64,000 nt of DNA from contig CM075184.1 in NCBI GenBank assembly GCA_037577475.1, positions 10,745,594 to 10,809,593 on the forward strand. The letters are read 5' to 3'. This DNA comes from Chaunax sp. Z400. Lineage: Eukaryota > Chordata > Actinopteri > Lophiiformes > Chaunacidae. Under the pieces are notes generated by a model. It was not told the origin of the DNA and did not search any database. It was given only the letters and a program-made list of their open reading frames with translations. The position numbers and the translations under genes are program-made. Positions 1 to 14,600 of the stretch are shown one piece after another (positions within the stretch are counted from its first letter, which is position 1; every line of letters starts with the position of its first letter).

Positions 1-2751
1 AATAAAGTGTCAAACTTGAGCACCAGCATTGTCTGCAAACAATGACTCCAAACTGCACATAAGACTCATTTAAAACCCTTAATAACATTCTTTCACAGCA
101 TTTTAGATGCATCAATGTGTTAATTAGCCATGTACTTTTATGAAGCAAAATTTGACATATCTGTTCATGTCAACATGTAATTTTGAAGTGTTCACGAGCA
201 GGTAAGTTTAAACTGAAAGCCACTGAGGCGCCGCATCGACAGGCTTGTCTTGTGAAACAGTCTGACTTCAGCTTCTTGAGTTTGATGGAACATTTAAGTT
301 ATTGCTGTTTTACATGCAATAATCCATATAATAATAATCTACATACAGCCAAACATTTCACCAATAATAATAATAATAATAATGATAATAATAATAATGA
401 TAATAATAATACTATGTTAACCGACTAGTGTTCCTGGTGCAGGTCAACAAGAGTAGTTGCTAGTCGAGGTAGCGGGGCCTATACAGAAAGTCATGTTATA
501 TTTAATGATTTACAGTTACTACTGCAGATCAACAGGGTGCATTAAATTAGAGCCCATTGTTCTTGTTGTGTCATGGTTTGCCTTTATCAGCTAATTAAGA
601 GCAACAGCATATATGATGAGTGAAAGCCTTTGAGAAGGTCCCTGACAGGACTAGATCCTTGGATGCTGTACTCTTCTGGTTTCTTGATATAGATCTCAGA
701 AACACCAGGACATGCCACTTCTTTCTGTTTGCACATACATGGTCGGCTTGTTGTGGACTGTCATCCCAGTCTTAGTATGTAATGTCTGTAAATTAAATTG
801 GATTGCATAAGTAGACACACAGATAGATTGTATTGTATTCGGTGATTATACAATGCGCGTTCCTCTTGATGTTGGCACACTCCACTGATGCAAGCTCTGT
901 ATATATACACACACACACTCGGTTTCAGTCCGTGGAATCAGCTTTTCTATGCCTGTTATAGTAGTTCTATTTGCTGTTTCTATTTACACACACACACATA
1001 AACATGTGCAACATAAAGACAGTGAGCAAAGCAGGATGGATAATGTGTGTACTTGTATGAGAGGGTTTGGCCATAATCCACCCTATATCTACTGCACCTA
1101 CGTTGTTCCCTGTAATGGTTTTAGAAGATTATTTCTCCTGGGAATAGCTTTGCTCCTTTCTTTGCCGGTGTGTTTTGCCATGTTTGTAAATTAGCCTTTT
1201 GATTGATCCGGGTGGAAGTCAAACAGTGCGGAGTCGGGCTACATATTGGCTTTGAAACAGATTTATTCTGCAGAGCTTTTCACTGTGTTCCTGGCCTGGA
1301 CTCTGTATTTTCGCTGAATGTTTGTATTTGTGTGTGGGGTGAGGTGGGGAGTGGTGGGAGTTATGTGCAGGAGGGCGGTGGAGGCGTAATTGTGACTTAT
1401 GTTCACATCAGAAATAACATCATGGTGTGAGGTACAGTTAAATGAATCTGTGTTTGTGGGAGAATTTGTTTAATGGATGTCTGCGCTGTGTGTGTGGTTA
1501 TCTTATCCGGTGTGTATGTTCATTTGTGTGGTTGTCATGACACTGACACATAGCATTCATTCTTTACTTAAAATGTTGTAAGAAAGTTACCACACTGCCA
1601 TGGTGTAGCATAGTTGAAGAGAATCTTATCAATCTTCTCAGCCTCTGTCCGACATTTTTACCGAGGAGTCATATTTCTCTGCATTAACAAGCGAAGTGTA
1701 TTTGATGGCACTTCTTACCTTGACTGTTCTTTGCGACAAGGTACCAGCACAAATGTATTTCTTTCTTCTCCTCCCTCTTTCGACACTACAGTAAATTGTC
1801 TTTGTGGGCTTTTGGCAAATTTGAAAAAGCTCGTTTCACAGTCCAATGGTTCCTTGCTAGCAGCGGGACAGGGCCACATATCAATGGAGGTGGCCTGTGA
1901 AGGTTTGGTTCCAACCCCACACAATCCCCTCTCACACCTCTAAAATTTACACTCTGGCATTGTGCATTTGAGTAACTATTTTGTTGAATAGAGTGAAAGA
2001 TAATTAGAAAAACTGAATCAATAGTACTCTGTTCATTTGTTCATTCGATGTTACCTGTGTTGAGGAAGTGTTTTCGTTTTTGCATGAACTGATGTGCAGT
2101 TTTTTCTTTATCCAGACACCGCAAAGCTATTCCTATATCATTGTCAAAGGCTAAAAATGAGTTGGGTTTTGCTGTGAGCATACCTTTGCTATGGGGTGAC
2201 CTTTCTTATGGGTCGTCATCACATTTTAAGTCTCCTCTTGAACCTCAGTTTTATGTAGAGATCTGCACAGGCTGGTCTGGCCTGCAGGTGCAAGAGACCC
2301 ACAACAGATGTCAACAATGTGGATTCATTTTCCAAGGCTGCAGGTGGCCCACTGACTGACTGTCATGCTGTAATGCAAGGTCATGGTGGCTTGATAGCCC
2401 CTCAAAGACTGTAGTATTCCTGTTTGCCTCTCATATTTGTTTTCTATTTGGTCTTATGACCTGATGACTTGATTTCTCTTCTGGAGCATTTTGTAACAGT
2501 TTTGAAAAGTGCTTTAGATGTTTTCTTTTACTTAGGCTGTTGTACTCCATCAGCAGACACATTGTTATTTGCAATAAAATGTTGTTGGCATTGTCAAGTT
2601 ATGCACAAATAACGAATTGATCCTGTTTTATATGCAGGTCTAAAAAAATGGCTGTTTTTTCCTTGCAGCCAATGACATTCTTTGATTTAATGCAACGTGT
2701 GACTGGCCCACTTCTGCAGCACCTACAACCTCGTTTTCAATTGATTGAATG
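1..2751. other. Non-coding, probable itfg1 intron (left edge)
   Basis: I see no supported exon here. It holds an (AAT)n run at 363-412, short CA runs near 907-918 and 986-995, and a G-rich patch near 1333-1385. Open frames here (up to 109 codons) lack recognisable domains and look like chance. Confidence 0.6.
363..412. repeat. (AAT)n microsatellite, interrupted
   Basis: Trinucleotide AAT/TAA repeats interrupted by GAT units. An open frame across it would give poly-Asn, which is a repeat artefact. Confidence 0.9.
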
Positions 2752-2763
2752 GCAAATTATCAC
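2752..2763. repeat. LINE target site duplication, left copy
   Basis: GCAAATTATCAC, identical to 3385-3396, directly abutting the LINE 3' end. Confidence 0.9.
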
Positions 2764-3384
2764 TATCCATTTCCATTTTCTTCCGCTTATCCGGGTACAG
2801 GTTGCAGGGGCAGCATTCTCAGCAGAGAAGCCCAAACCTCCCTGTCCCCGGCCACCTCCTCCAGCTCTTCTGGGCCAGCCGAAAGACGTAATCCCTCCAG
2901 TGCGTCCTGGGTCTACCCTTGGGTCTTCTCCCAGTGGGACATGCCCGGAATACCTCCCCAGGGAGGGGTCTGGGGGGGGGCATCCTATTCAAATGCCCGA
3001 ACCACCTCAGCTGACTCCTCTTGATGTGTAGGAGCAGGGGCTCCACTCTGACCCCCTCCCGAATGACTGAGCTCCTCACCCTATCTTTAAGGGTGAGCCC
3101 AGACACCCTGCAGAGGAAACTCATTTCGGCCGCTTGTATCCGCGATCTTGATCTTTTGGTCATTATCCAGAACTCATGACCATAGGTGAGGGTAGGAACG
3201 TAGATTGACGGATAAATCGAGAGCTTCGCCTTGTAGCTTAGCTCCCTTTTCACCACAAGAGACCGGTACAGCATCTGCATCACCGCAGACGCTGCCCTGA
3301 GAATTATGTTATCAATCTCCAGTTCCATTCTTCCTTCACTCATGAACAAGACCCAGAGATACTTGAACTCCTCCACTTGAGGCA
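2764..3384 (-). mobile_element. 5'-truncated LINE with 12-bp target site duplication
   Basis: This is a non-LTR retrotransposon fragment read on the minus strand. An open frame at 3388-2819 encodes the C-terminal end of a LINE ORF2: an RRASAVMQML-like region downstream of the RT core, then SQLRWFGHLNRMPPPR and CPTGRRPKGRPRTHWRDYV, which are hallmarks of a very common teleost LINE family. The 3' end (plus-strand left edge) finishes in a CCATTTCCATTTTCTTCCGC-like tail typical of the family. The flanks carry an identical 12-mer, GCAAATTATCAC, at 2752-2763 and 3385-3396. That sets both insertion edges and shows classic target-primed insertion with 5' truncation. The nearly intact frame and perfect duplication suggest it is fairly young. 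The clade (RTE-like or other) is not assigned. Confidence 0.92.
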
Positions 3385-3396
3385 GCAAATTATCAC
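3385..3396. repeat. LINE target site duplication, right copy
   Basis: GCAAATTATCAC, identical to 2752-2763, abutting the truncated 5' end of the LINE. Confidence 0.9.
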
Positions 3397-6300
3397 ATTA
3401 TGTTTTATTAATGTTTTATGCAGCATCCTGATTTCTGGGAATTTTAGTTTTTTTAATTCTAACTTCACATAATGCTGATCCTATCCTGGACACAGTGGGC
3501 AGTACCCACTCTTCCTCTCTCATCATCTTCATCACCTTCTCTCTTTCTTTTTCTCTCTGTCTCATCATGTTCTGTTTCACTTCTTTTTATCAAACCTGAG
3601 CTATGACTGCTGCAGTCTTCTTTTCATGTTAGTCGGTGTCAGTGCAGACAGTAAACACAGGCTCAGGTGATATTTATAAGCAAATGTTACCGGCCTCTAA
3701 TTGGTGAATATTACAGTGAAATTAAAAATAAATATGGGGACCTCATTTTAACCTGCATTTAAACCCTTTACACAAACTGAATTAAAAGAAAAGTATTGAA
3801 ACTTTTGTTTAAGTTTACCAGTCTGACATCGGATGCATGAATTAAGCTAAGGAGCTCCTTAATTAACTCACATGAACCAGCCGGCATCATGATGGACGGC
3901 CTCTAGCGCGACCACACAGGAGCTATTAGTCTGATGATGTCTGTGAAGACTGTCACTGAACTACCAGCAGACCACTATTACACTTCTGCACTTACCTGTG
4001 ATGTGCTTCGGTGGATTCAGCTGCATGTCCGGTTTGTTGACTTAATCAGAGAACCACCGTGTTGTACAAAGAGTTGCAGTAAAGGCAAGATAATTCACTA
4101 CCCGCACCGACACACAGACACACAAACACATACACAAACAATGACGCAGGTGATCCGATGCGGAAGACCTCAAAAAGACGTCGGTGACCTCAATGGTAGG
4201 TACGGCTATGCTTGTGACCACTGAAAGGATTTTGAAAGATTTGGCTTGGCTTGTTTGTGCAGGCAGAAGATTCTGGGTGACTCATGTGACCATGTGTCCG
4301 GTCTGTTTGTACTCACTGTACATCTTCTTCATTTTTCCAACATTGAAACGGGCACCAGATATCAACAGATTGGACTTGAAAGTCTTCATATTTTCTGGCT
4401 AACCTTATCGCCTTGCATCACTCTGCACCTTCCATGCTACAAGTGAGGATCACCTCCCAACATCTGCTGGGGCAGGATATCTGTTGCACTTGTGACAGCT
4501 GTGGCATTTCCCTCAGAATGCTATTGGCCCTCCCTCAGTCCAGTTAAGGCATGGAGCAGTCCGACGGTTAAAGACAGTGGGAACAAGTTGTTGCAAACAG
4601 ACGAAAATGGAGGACTTGACTGATAGCTGCAGGATGGCTTATGGACAAATAAACAAGCGAGTGCAACGTCACACACTTTGTTGCTTCATTCTTCTCATTC
4701 TGCTTCGTTCAAACTCCATCGCACACACAAAACAACTCCAACACCCACCAAGTGGACATTTTGTCCCTCAACTCCCATAAACAGGGCAATGAGATCAGTC
4801 AGCATGACGGCCCTCCTTGAGCCCATCTCCCCAGCAACCCCTGAGGCGATAGAGCACACTACTGTGTCTGCATGTGTGAGCGTGTTGTGCATTTGTATGT
4901 GTGTTCCCGTGACAGCCAACGGGGGATAGGAGTCACAGCTTGTTTGCTGAGTAACAGGCTAACAAATAACCTGCTCAGAGGCATTAGAGACATGAAGAAA
5001 AGAGAGGATCAGCTTTGTCTGTCTCCCCTTCTATCACTTTACGGCCTCTCTCCCTTTTTTATGTCGGTTCTTCTGCGCCTCCTCTTTCCTGCGTTGCTCT
5101 CATTCTCCTCTTTTGCTCTCTCACATTTTGTAGAAAATTGTATTTTCTGTTGCCCCATCAACTCTCACACAGTTTCACATAACTTCAAGTAGCGTGGTGA
5201 TGAACAGTGAGGTGACAGTACACATGCACAAACGTACAGCATATCAGACACTAATGCAGCCTCTGCGCTGCTGGCTGTCAGATCCACTCAACGCTACAGT
5301 CTGGATAAACCGCTGCTATTTCTGCTGCAAGGCCTTTTACAGGTACGACGAAGGGGGTGTAGTAGTGCTGCTGCTGTGACTTTTGTTGTTGTGGCCTGGG
5401 ATGACCCATGTAGACTTTTAAAAAAGCAGGGACAGACCCTGGATAGGGCTGGGGACTGGTGGAAGACAAGACACAAGGATTGAGAGGAAGTTAAACATGG
5501 AGCTGTTTTCTGATATCGTCACGAGTCACTGAGGTGCCCTCATCAGTTTTTTCATCCTCGAGCTAAGTAATGAATGTCATCATGTTTGGAATTTTCAAAA
5601 TGAATAGACAGCAGGGGATGCATTGCCACTGCATATTATGGTATCCTGATATCCCGCTGATTGGATTTGCAAAATCTGCGGGAAACCAGGGTAGCAATTC
5701 AGCTCACTGCTGTGCTCTTGCAAACTACACCAAATAGAACAAAACTGCAACAGTGAAATCAGACAAACCATAAAATTTCTAAAGGTGTTAAGTACTGCTC
5801 ATTTTTGTGACTTCATTGACCACAATTTTTCTTGTCTGTCTGGACAAGAGAGGACAAGTGCTCACTTGGCGTCTTTTACCTCTGTGTGGGGACGAGAAAG
5901 CAGGCGAAGGGAAGGATGAAAGAGATGAGTTATGAAAGGCGTCATGCAGTCATCTGAATCCATATATATCACCAGCACCATCCATCACCGTGGTATCAAT
6001 AATCCTGGCTTTTTTCACAAGCAGTCATGTCCTCCTCTACTTTCACTCTTATGCTGCCATACAACCACTATAGACCCATCCAGCATGGATTTTGTCTCTT
6101 GTATATCTATGTATACAGACCTTGAATGACTCTGTGACCTGACTTTTCTTATGAGTCACCAAGGCCCAACCAAGCCCTGTGAAGCTCCCTAAAAGCACAC
6201 CAGGGCTTTTAATAATCTGCTAGTTGAAAGCTCGCTCAGGCTGGCAGAATGGAATGACTGCTCTTTTTCATCGATGAGGCTTGTGGTTTCCACAGTGCTA

Positions 6301-7250
6301 AAGGCAAAAGACACATGGTAAGGATAGTGAGGGTAAGTTAGTGCGTTGTCGTGTGCATGTGTATTTATCTGTACCGTAGTGGCAGGCAAGAGTGTGAGGG
6401 CACTGATGTGAACAGAGCAATTAGCTTTAACTCTGTACACCAACTCTCTCTCTTCATTCTCTCCCTCACTCTCTAGCTGCTCTGCTCTCTTAGCCAGTTT
6501 AGGTTTGCAGCATTATTGTTCTTAAATAATCTGTGCCTGTAAGATAGTATGGAGGACTGGCCTTTTTACTTTTTTAATCACTACAATAAGGTTAAAAAAA
6601 TCATTCATTTAATGTACTGAAAGTTAACAAAAAGAAATTAACCACACAGTTGATGTTTTCTTATAATTTCTATTTGAAACAATGCTAAATGAGGGATTTC
6701 AGCTCCAGTAAGTAGTAATAATAAAGCATTTCATGTATTAATAACTAACTGCACAAAAAATCTGCGTTACACAATGTGTTTACGAATTCATTTATTGATC
6801 TATAAATAAACACAATATTACACAGCATTCTGAAGGGCAACACAAAGATCCATTTTAAAACAAATGAAATATTAATCTATCTATAAATACTTTAAATTTA
6901 AACAAGATTTTCAAAAGCAGCATAAAATAGTCAATAAGGACTTAATTTAAAATTAAATTAAAGAATTCATTTATAAATAATGTAATTTAGAAATCTATTT
7001 GAAAACAGTATATAAAGAGAATTAAATTACTGAATTCTGAAGAATGTATTTTTAACCAGGCTTATAAAATGACTATTTTCATTTTCCATTTGCATGTCCA
7101 TTTCCCTTCTATGTGTGCCTTTCCTATTATCTATTCCATTTGCTTAGTCATTATGTGTTTTTGTGACACTTTGGACTTTAAGTTGGTGCCTAAACAGTGT
7201 TAAAAAGACAGCTTGTGTGTGTGTGTGTGTGTATTTTACAGATATATCTT
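3397..7250. other. Non-coding intronic or upstream DNA
   Basis: No exon or gene recognised. It holds CA-rich sequence at 4104-4140, pyrimidine-rich stretches around 5020-5120 and a strongly AT-rich block at about 6580-7080. Short open frames here have no family resemblance. Confidence 0.55.
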
Positions 7251-7254
7251 GCAA

Positions 7255-7385
7255 CTCGTGTCTCATTCTCGAACCAGTCAAAGAGCTTGTGGAAGAGTGG
7301 GGCATGTGCCAACGAAGGAACCATTGAATTTTGGAGTAAATCCAAGTGAAGTGGTGGATCCATGATTTTTTTTCACACGGCATGG
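7255..7385 (+). repeat. Old dispersed repeat (GGGCATGTG / ATTTTGGAGT family)
   Basis: The string GTGGAAGAGTGGGGCATGTG, then ATTGAATTTTGGAGTAAATC, then GTGGATCCATGATTTTTTTT matches the module that occurs twice at 56560-56860. From memory, this text (a gene-free module ending in ggatccaggatttttt) is widely scattered in teleost introns. The class is unknown and no protein is encoded. Confidence 0.65.
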
Positions 7386-8404
7386 TTTCTGAAACGATCC
7401 CCGTACACATGGATCTGTAAAAACGGTTGAAAACGCTGTAGTATATATGTTAAGGCAGTAGCTGGTGTTGTAACTTTTCAAAATGAACATTACAGATTAA
7501 GATCCCAGTGGTGGTTCAAACAAAAATCTACATTATGGGAGCGTTAATAAACTCAATAGAGTCTGCAGCACAAACAAAACCGGACAGTCCAACGTATTTT
7601 TGTTGTTGTTCTGGTCATAGTTGGCTGTTTGTTGTCTGTGTAGACTAGTAAGGCTGGCAGCTACCGTATTAGGCATGCACGAAGCGGGGCTGTGTCGTCA
7701 TGGTTTTCAGCCAGAGTTGCGTTTTGCCCGTTTATACGACAACGATACAGTGGTACAGTACAGGTGGGACATTTGGGTCACGAATTCTGTCCGAAGGTGC
7801 TCATTTAACTTTGACTTACAGACCTGGGACTGTCCTCAGTTCACTGTTCCTCAGAGTCATAACACTCCTTGACACACTGTAATGGTGCCACTGTTCTGGG
7901 CTGCAGACTGGCAGATAAGGGGGTATGTGTGTGCAGACAGAAACAGATAAAGGGGAAGGTGTTAGTGAGAAGCAAGGAGACATTATAGGCTCCTGTCTGC
8001 TGCTGTCTGTTCTCCTCTAAGTCACAGTTCTTCTGTGCCGAGATTCGGCACCCAACTCACATCACCCTATCTGTTTATACAGAGGCTAATAGGAAGCCTG
8101 GTCTTTATCCCCACACTGCGGCTCAACATAATGGAATAGAGAGACATAATGCTGCTCGAGTCAAACAGTCAGCGGAGGCCTTTAAATTGCTTCCAATCCC
8201 TTTAACAAATCTGATGGAGAGGCTATGAATAACTCAAGGATCACTCATATCCCCACACCCTGCTCCTCTCCTCCTCTCCTACTCCTCTTCTCTCCTCCAC
8301 AAAAACAGTCTAAGTCTAAGTATCAACTTGTATTAGCTCACTTTGCGTGTGTTTTTGTAGTTGTTGTTTTTAAATACTAGTCTATGTTTTCTAGACAGAC
8401 CAAG

Positions 8405-8680
8405 CCTACCCTCACAGTCCGTGACTCAGTATTTGGCAGAGTTGTTAACCATTACTCAGAAGGTCAGTGGTTCGATCCCCAGCCCCTACAGTCTTCACAT
8501 CAAAGTGTCCTTGAGCGTGTTTACCCCAAATTGATTCAGATGGCTCATTCATTGGTGTGTGAGTGTTTCTATTTGACCAGGTAGCTTCTGGCCACCTGTG
8601 TATGAACATGTGTCTGTGTGTTGGTTTGTGTTGAATAGTGCTTTTACTGGCCAGTCAAATAAAGTCCTTTTGCCATACGT
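8405..8680 (+). mobile_element. Degraded tRNA-derived SINE
   Basis: An intact pol III B box, GGTTCGATCC, lies at 8469-8478, followed by CCAGCCCCTACAGTC and the sequence TGTCCTTGAGCGTGTTTACC. All three align with the better copy at 57077-57314, though the A-box side is mutated. The tail with GTGTGTGAGTG and a late AATAAAG motif resembles a longer variant of the same teleost SINE. It is too diverged to be a functional tRNA gene. Confidence 0.75.
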
Positions 8681-11600
8681 TTATTCTATTAATTGCTGTG
8701 GCAGTTTCTGCACTGCTCTCTTAGCCAGGTCACTCTTGGGAAAGAGATTTTTAATCTCAATGGGGATTTTTTTTACCTGATAAAATAAAGGATATAATAA
8801 TGATAAAGTAAGTACATTAACATATAGTATGCTTGCAGCAAAATGAAGTTTTTGAAAAAGAAAATAAGTTTCCTCAATAATTTTAATCGACAAAGAGAAC
8901 ATAGAACTGACTCCAGTCAGTTGAGGTGAGAATTCTTGTTGAAATGACTTGAGAAATGGTCTTCAAGTTTCATGTGCTCACCTTTATCATGTCATATTAT
9001 CTTCCAGAAGTCCGTTGGAACAAGGCTGCATGAAATGTCTAAATTGGCGAGGTTTAAAGTTTTGAGAAATAAAACATTATTTACACCTGCGCAACTGAAA
9101 ATATTTATTCTGATGAGTGCAACATGTGTCGAATTTAAAGTCTTACTGCACATCAGATGCCCGTTGCACCATGTGCAAGTTCAAACATAGCTTAGTGTGA
9201 ACATAGAGCAGGACTTACCCCATAACTGAGTAAGAGCAGGTTGCACCATACAGCTTTATTACAACGCACATTCAAGAACTTAAAATTCAGTCTCATTTCC
9301 TATCAACTGTTATCATTCTGAAACAGTTAAAGATGGAAAAGAACAATGATTGAGCGGTAGAGAAAGCACCAAGTAAAAAAACATGGAGCACATTGTCTGT
9401 TTTAGTTCGATCAATTCACATTTATCATGACCCTGGTAAGCATGCTTGTTATTGAGGCGTACAGTTAACATTTGGATTATGTTATGGCATAGGTGTGATT
9501 TTATACTTGAGATTGCCATTGACACCACATAACTCTGAAGGGGGGTGGCTTTAAAAGAATCTCTTATATGTTTTCCAGAGGTGTTCCATGCATGCATGGG
9601 AAAAGATGGCGGTGTGCATAGGCACAGCAGCTTGGTGCTCTCAGCGAAAGTCTTTATTTGGATTTAATTTGATGGGTGCAGTTAGTCTGATAGGATCACC
9701 GAAGTTAATTTCATTGTAAATCTACAATGACAAATAAAGTGTCTTTTGTCTAATGTTAGTATGGCCATAGTGTCTGAAATTACTGACATATGGTGCATGT
9801 AATACCCATCCTTCATCATGGTAAAAAGCATTAACAGACCTCAGAGAAAACACTGTTTAGGTTTAAGTGGTTTTCTCACTTATTACCTGAACGCTGCATT
9901 TTGTGTGTCAGTGTTTTAGTGCGAGACTAATTACAGTGTAGCAGTCTGTGTCAACAAGCTGCAGATCTCAATAATGTACAAATACATTACAAAAGAAAAA
10001 GGTTTGTTTGTGTTGTTTAATCTCTATTTATAGAAATTAAAAACTATAGCAAACTATCTCTTGTGTTGTTGCAAATGTCTTAACACACATGAAACCGCTT
10101 ACATTTCATGTTTTGATGCCAAAACTGCACACATCAAATATTAAACACTTTGCCTTTAGTGGTACATATTAAGCTCAAATGTGTTCTTATAGAAACAAAC
10201 CTTTGCGACGCAAGATATTTGTCCCAATAAAAACAGCATGGAGACCAACAGTACCACCACAGTTAGCAGCATATTGGTGTGTACTGCAGCTTACCTTCTG
10301 CTATTTGTTTATTTATATACAGTACTTATTATGTGCTTGAGCTATGGAAGGTGTTGCTCTTAACACTCTGTTATTAGCAACAGACACACTTGCAATTACA
10401 CTGTTGGTGTGAAAGGCTTTGCTGATTACACAAGATTGGCTGGATCACAACCTAATGACAAAGATATTCACATGCAGACGCTCACACAGATATTTACATG
10501 TACAGGCTGCTCATCATGTATAGAAGAGTGTATGAAGGGCTTAGGAATGCAAAGGAGATAGGAATACAGAGTAAATAATCAAGTGATTGTAGATTGCCTC
10601 TCTTGCAACGAAAAGATTGGCATGCTTTTGTAGTGATTCCTTTTGTAAGCCTGTGTTTTTGTATTGGGATGCACCTTGAAAACTGGATGGTCTTAGGCTT
10701 TTGTTTCAGTCTCTCTCTTCCTCCCAGTCTGCCTTAGCCGTGTGTATGTTAATGCCGGTCTATCCAGACCCAGACTGTTCACTGAACGTGTCTTTAATTA
10801 TCCTGATGACATGACATATCACTTAGAGCTCTCAATCCCCGCTGCTGTTATGTAACCCCTCCCTCCCACACACAAGCACATTTATATACCTCAATTATGT
10901 ATGCATCTTTCCAGAGTGGTGGAGTACGACAGCTCTATTAACTTATGCCTCCAAAGCTCTCATAGTGAATAATGCCAGATCGGTGGTGTAGTAGAATCAT
11001 TTTAGGGATTCGATACTTCAATACGTGTTCTTACTTAAATGTAATAAATAAAAGTCAATGTGTGACACAGTATGCCGCGCAAATAAGACCATGTTTAGGA
11101 ATTCATTCATAGATCTGAGTAACCAAGCAACAATGTATTTCCACAACAATTTGTTTTTTTATATAATGATCTCAAAGTAATCAAATAATATGTGGTCTTT
11201 TGGATACAGTACCATTTCATGACAATTATTCCAATATTGATCACTTATCAAAACACATTTACAAAAAAAGCATCAAAACATACCAAAGCTAAAAAAAAAA
11301 GCTTAACTACAAGAGAATGAAGGAATCAAGGCCAAATAACAGATTACATATGGAATATTTAAATAAAATATTTAAATCAATGGAGCTCCCTTTTCATTCA
11401 TCCTCAGCTGTCTGCTATAACCAAAGGAACAGTTAACTATACAAATGCTGGTTCACTGTTGGATGAATTGTGTTTTTGTTCCTTAGATTTGTCAGAGAAA
11501 GTGTTGAAATAATTCACCTTTATGAACCTAAACTATCATTTCAGGAGGTTGAATAAAATGTCCTTGTTTGCCAGCCCACCTACTTCTGTCTTTATGAAGA

Positions 11601-14600
11601 AAAATTAGACAAAAAATAATTAGAGGTAAATTTTCTTATGTCTACATATGAGAAGTTTCAGGATGTCTGAAAAAAAAGTATCCAGAAAAACAAGAATGAA
11701 TAATAAAACACAAATAATCATGCACGGAGTTGAGTACAAAACAAAAAAACTGTGTTGTAAAAAATTGAACTGGGGAAACCGGGCAATACAAACTACTCAA
11801 TTACATGATGTGCTTAGGTTCCAGTCTGCTTCTGTTCTGTTTGATTCCCCTCTGCACTGTCTTGTCCTGTTTCTCTTTATAATGTCTCTTTTAACTTGAA
11901 TGAGTCCCTAAACAGCACTCGCCAGCCCAGTAAAAGTCCCTGGAACAGTAAAACTGTGTTAAAGTGAGTGATGGGTGCAGCGCTTATGTTTGAATTGTTA
12001 GCTAGCAGCTCTTTATGAGACTGTGTAGAATACTTTGTGGCAGGAGCTGTGGGGTAAGGGAGGGGGTGGAGTGGAGAAGGACAATGCGCTGAGGATTATG
12101 TCAGAAGGATCACATTAAAATGACCTTATTGCTCAGTTTACCAAAGGGATTGGCTTCTCCGTCAGTGCATACCCCCTATGAAACACACCTAAAAGTGAAT
12201 TTCCTCTCAGGACAGGTCATAGAGCAGGATTATGTGTTGTGCAGTCTCCAAAGGATAAAGCAGTTTTAATTTCAGTGTCCTGTTCAAGGGCATTTTCCAC
12301 TTTCAAGTAATCAGTCTACACCATCAAAACACTGCCTGACAGAGGCCAGAATTGAACCGGCACAGGGAATTGAGTCGAAAAATTGAGTTTCAAGTCGGGG
12401 TGGCATTTAGTAACAGACAAGAATAAGGGAGACAAGTGGGGAGAAAAGAGTTTGGCATGAGCTTAGTGAAAGTGAGGGGGAAAAAATTAAAGAGAGGCAA
12501 ATAGTGAGATGAGGAGAGAGGAGAGGAAGAGCCCCCACAGCAGGAATGTTAAGTGTTCACAAGATGAAGATCCCTTCATGCATCTCCTCCATCTACCCCA
12601 TGCCACTCTCACTGAAATACAGATATCACACCCAATCAGTCAGTCACTGTCGGATTCTGTCTAAGAGGTCTGATTGGCTGATTAACCAAGCTCATCAACA
12701 CAACACCCGCTGCGACTATAAACACGTACACAATATGCAAATTACCGTGTCGCGTGTGAGTGTGTAGTGTACGCATTTGCATAATCTATGCATGCATTTC
12801 GTTATCATCTTTGCATTTTGAAATAATTTCCAGTCTGTGTGGGCAACATGTATCTATAAAGTTTAACAAATTAAAAGTTACTTTACCACTTTAAGCATCG
12901 TAGAAATGACTCAACCTTCTATTCTTGATTTTTATTTGAGATTGTGTGTGTAGCTGTGGGTTGGTGGGTGTTGGTAGTCGTAGTAACAAAGACAATCGTA
13001 TCTGTTGCACAAAATACCCAACAGCTTTAATGGGGATTACATAAATAACCACTATGTTTCCCTGCAAGCAAACACTAAGATTCAGAGTCTCAAATTACTG
13101 TTTTGGGAAAAGAAAAGAAGAAAAAAAATTATTTTAGTATCTGGAAATTAAACCACAGATTTACACAGTGTAATCAGTATCCGATAATTGTCTGTACTCA
13201 TGATATACCAATATACGGCTTTATAATGTAAAAATACATGTAAATATAAATGTAAATGAAAAGATGTTTGGTATTCTGAATTTTTTTAAATCAAATCTGT
13301 TGCCTATTCACTATTCATTGAGTGAAATTGTTCTTTTTGTACAGTTAGTTTTTTGCAAGTCGTAACACAATATAAATGCTGTTTGTCTGGAGGACCATTC
13401 ATAGTGGGATGAACAAATGCAGACACGCGGGAAGCATGAAATGAGAAGTGAAACTAATGATAACTAACTAATCTCCATTACATGGGGAGGAAGGATTGCC
13501 CCAAACGAATGGTGCTCTCATTGGGAGAGCTTTGGCTCAGAAAAAAATCACCTCGGAGCACTTCCTCAGATTGGTATGCTCAAAGGGGAATGTTTGTCAG
13601 TCAATACAGTGATAGACATGTAACTAAAGAAAGGCAATAATTCAGTGAAACATTCTTTTAAGTATTATTCATATATATTTTTTATCCCTTTTTTGACTGC
13701 TGTGGCCACTGCAGTGAAACGGTCTTTTAAGCATTATGCATATTTATGCATGTAATGATACTGCATGTTTATACCATGCACTGTATAGGCATAATAGATT
13801 ATTTCCACGGTAGCCCGCTATCATTCACATATCATTCATGTTTTCCCATGCAGAGCATGGCAACACATGGAGCAAGGCAAATCAATGGCAATATTTATTT
13901 CATGTCTAATCACTGGGGCAGAACCGCAGTTCAGAGAATGCAGCAATGAAAATAAATGACGCAGAAACTGCTTTAAAGTGCAGCCTGCAGCTTAAGCTTC
14001 AAGAGCAAGGAGTATTAGTACAAGTGCAGGTTATAGATTCCAGGAAAGCAAGCTACAGGCATTTCCAGCGGGTGAAGCCTACAGAAAGCAAAGAGTGAAA
14101 TCCTGTTGCTTTCCTTGGGAGATCCCGCCAATATCATTTTTCCTTTTCCTCACCTGTTTTCTCCTGCAGCTTTTAAAAAGCCAATCCATCTTCACTTCTT
14201 TAGAAATCCCACATATACCCGTTTTCTGAGCATTCACTCTTTTTCAGTGTCAGAGTTAAAGAGAATGGTCAGAACATATCGTAGTTGACTCATGGCCAAT
14301 AAGCTATGCATGTATGAGCATGATTATGTTTCAGTAGTCCGATATTTAGAAGTAGCCTTGAACATTGAACATGATGTTGACTGGTCTGTCAATGCCAGCC
14401 CTTGGATTGCATTAGTACAGTAAAACAGAGCAAGCTACCAAGGACAACCAGTTACACCAATTTATGAATAGATAAGTCACTGAAACAAGTCTTAACTGAC
14501 ATTGCAGAATTTCAATAAAACTCTTATCAGAAAGCCTAGAAAGATAAGAAATACAGAGAGAGAATCATGTTAATGTGCTGCATGGACCTAGAATTTCTTT

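Noticed and set aside
3934..4224. Candidate for the missing upstream itfg1 exon (contains FVDL)
   Set aside because: The surrounding residues do not match ITFG1, and no acceptor/donor pair in the required phase is present.
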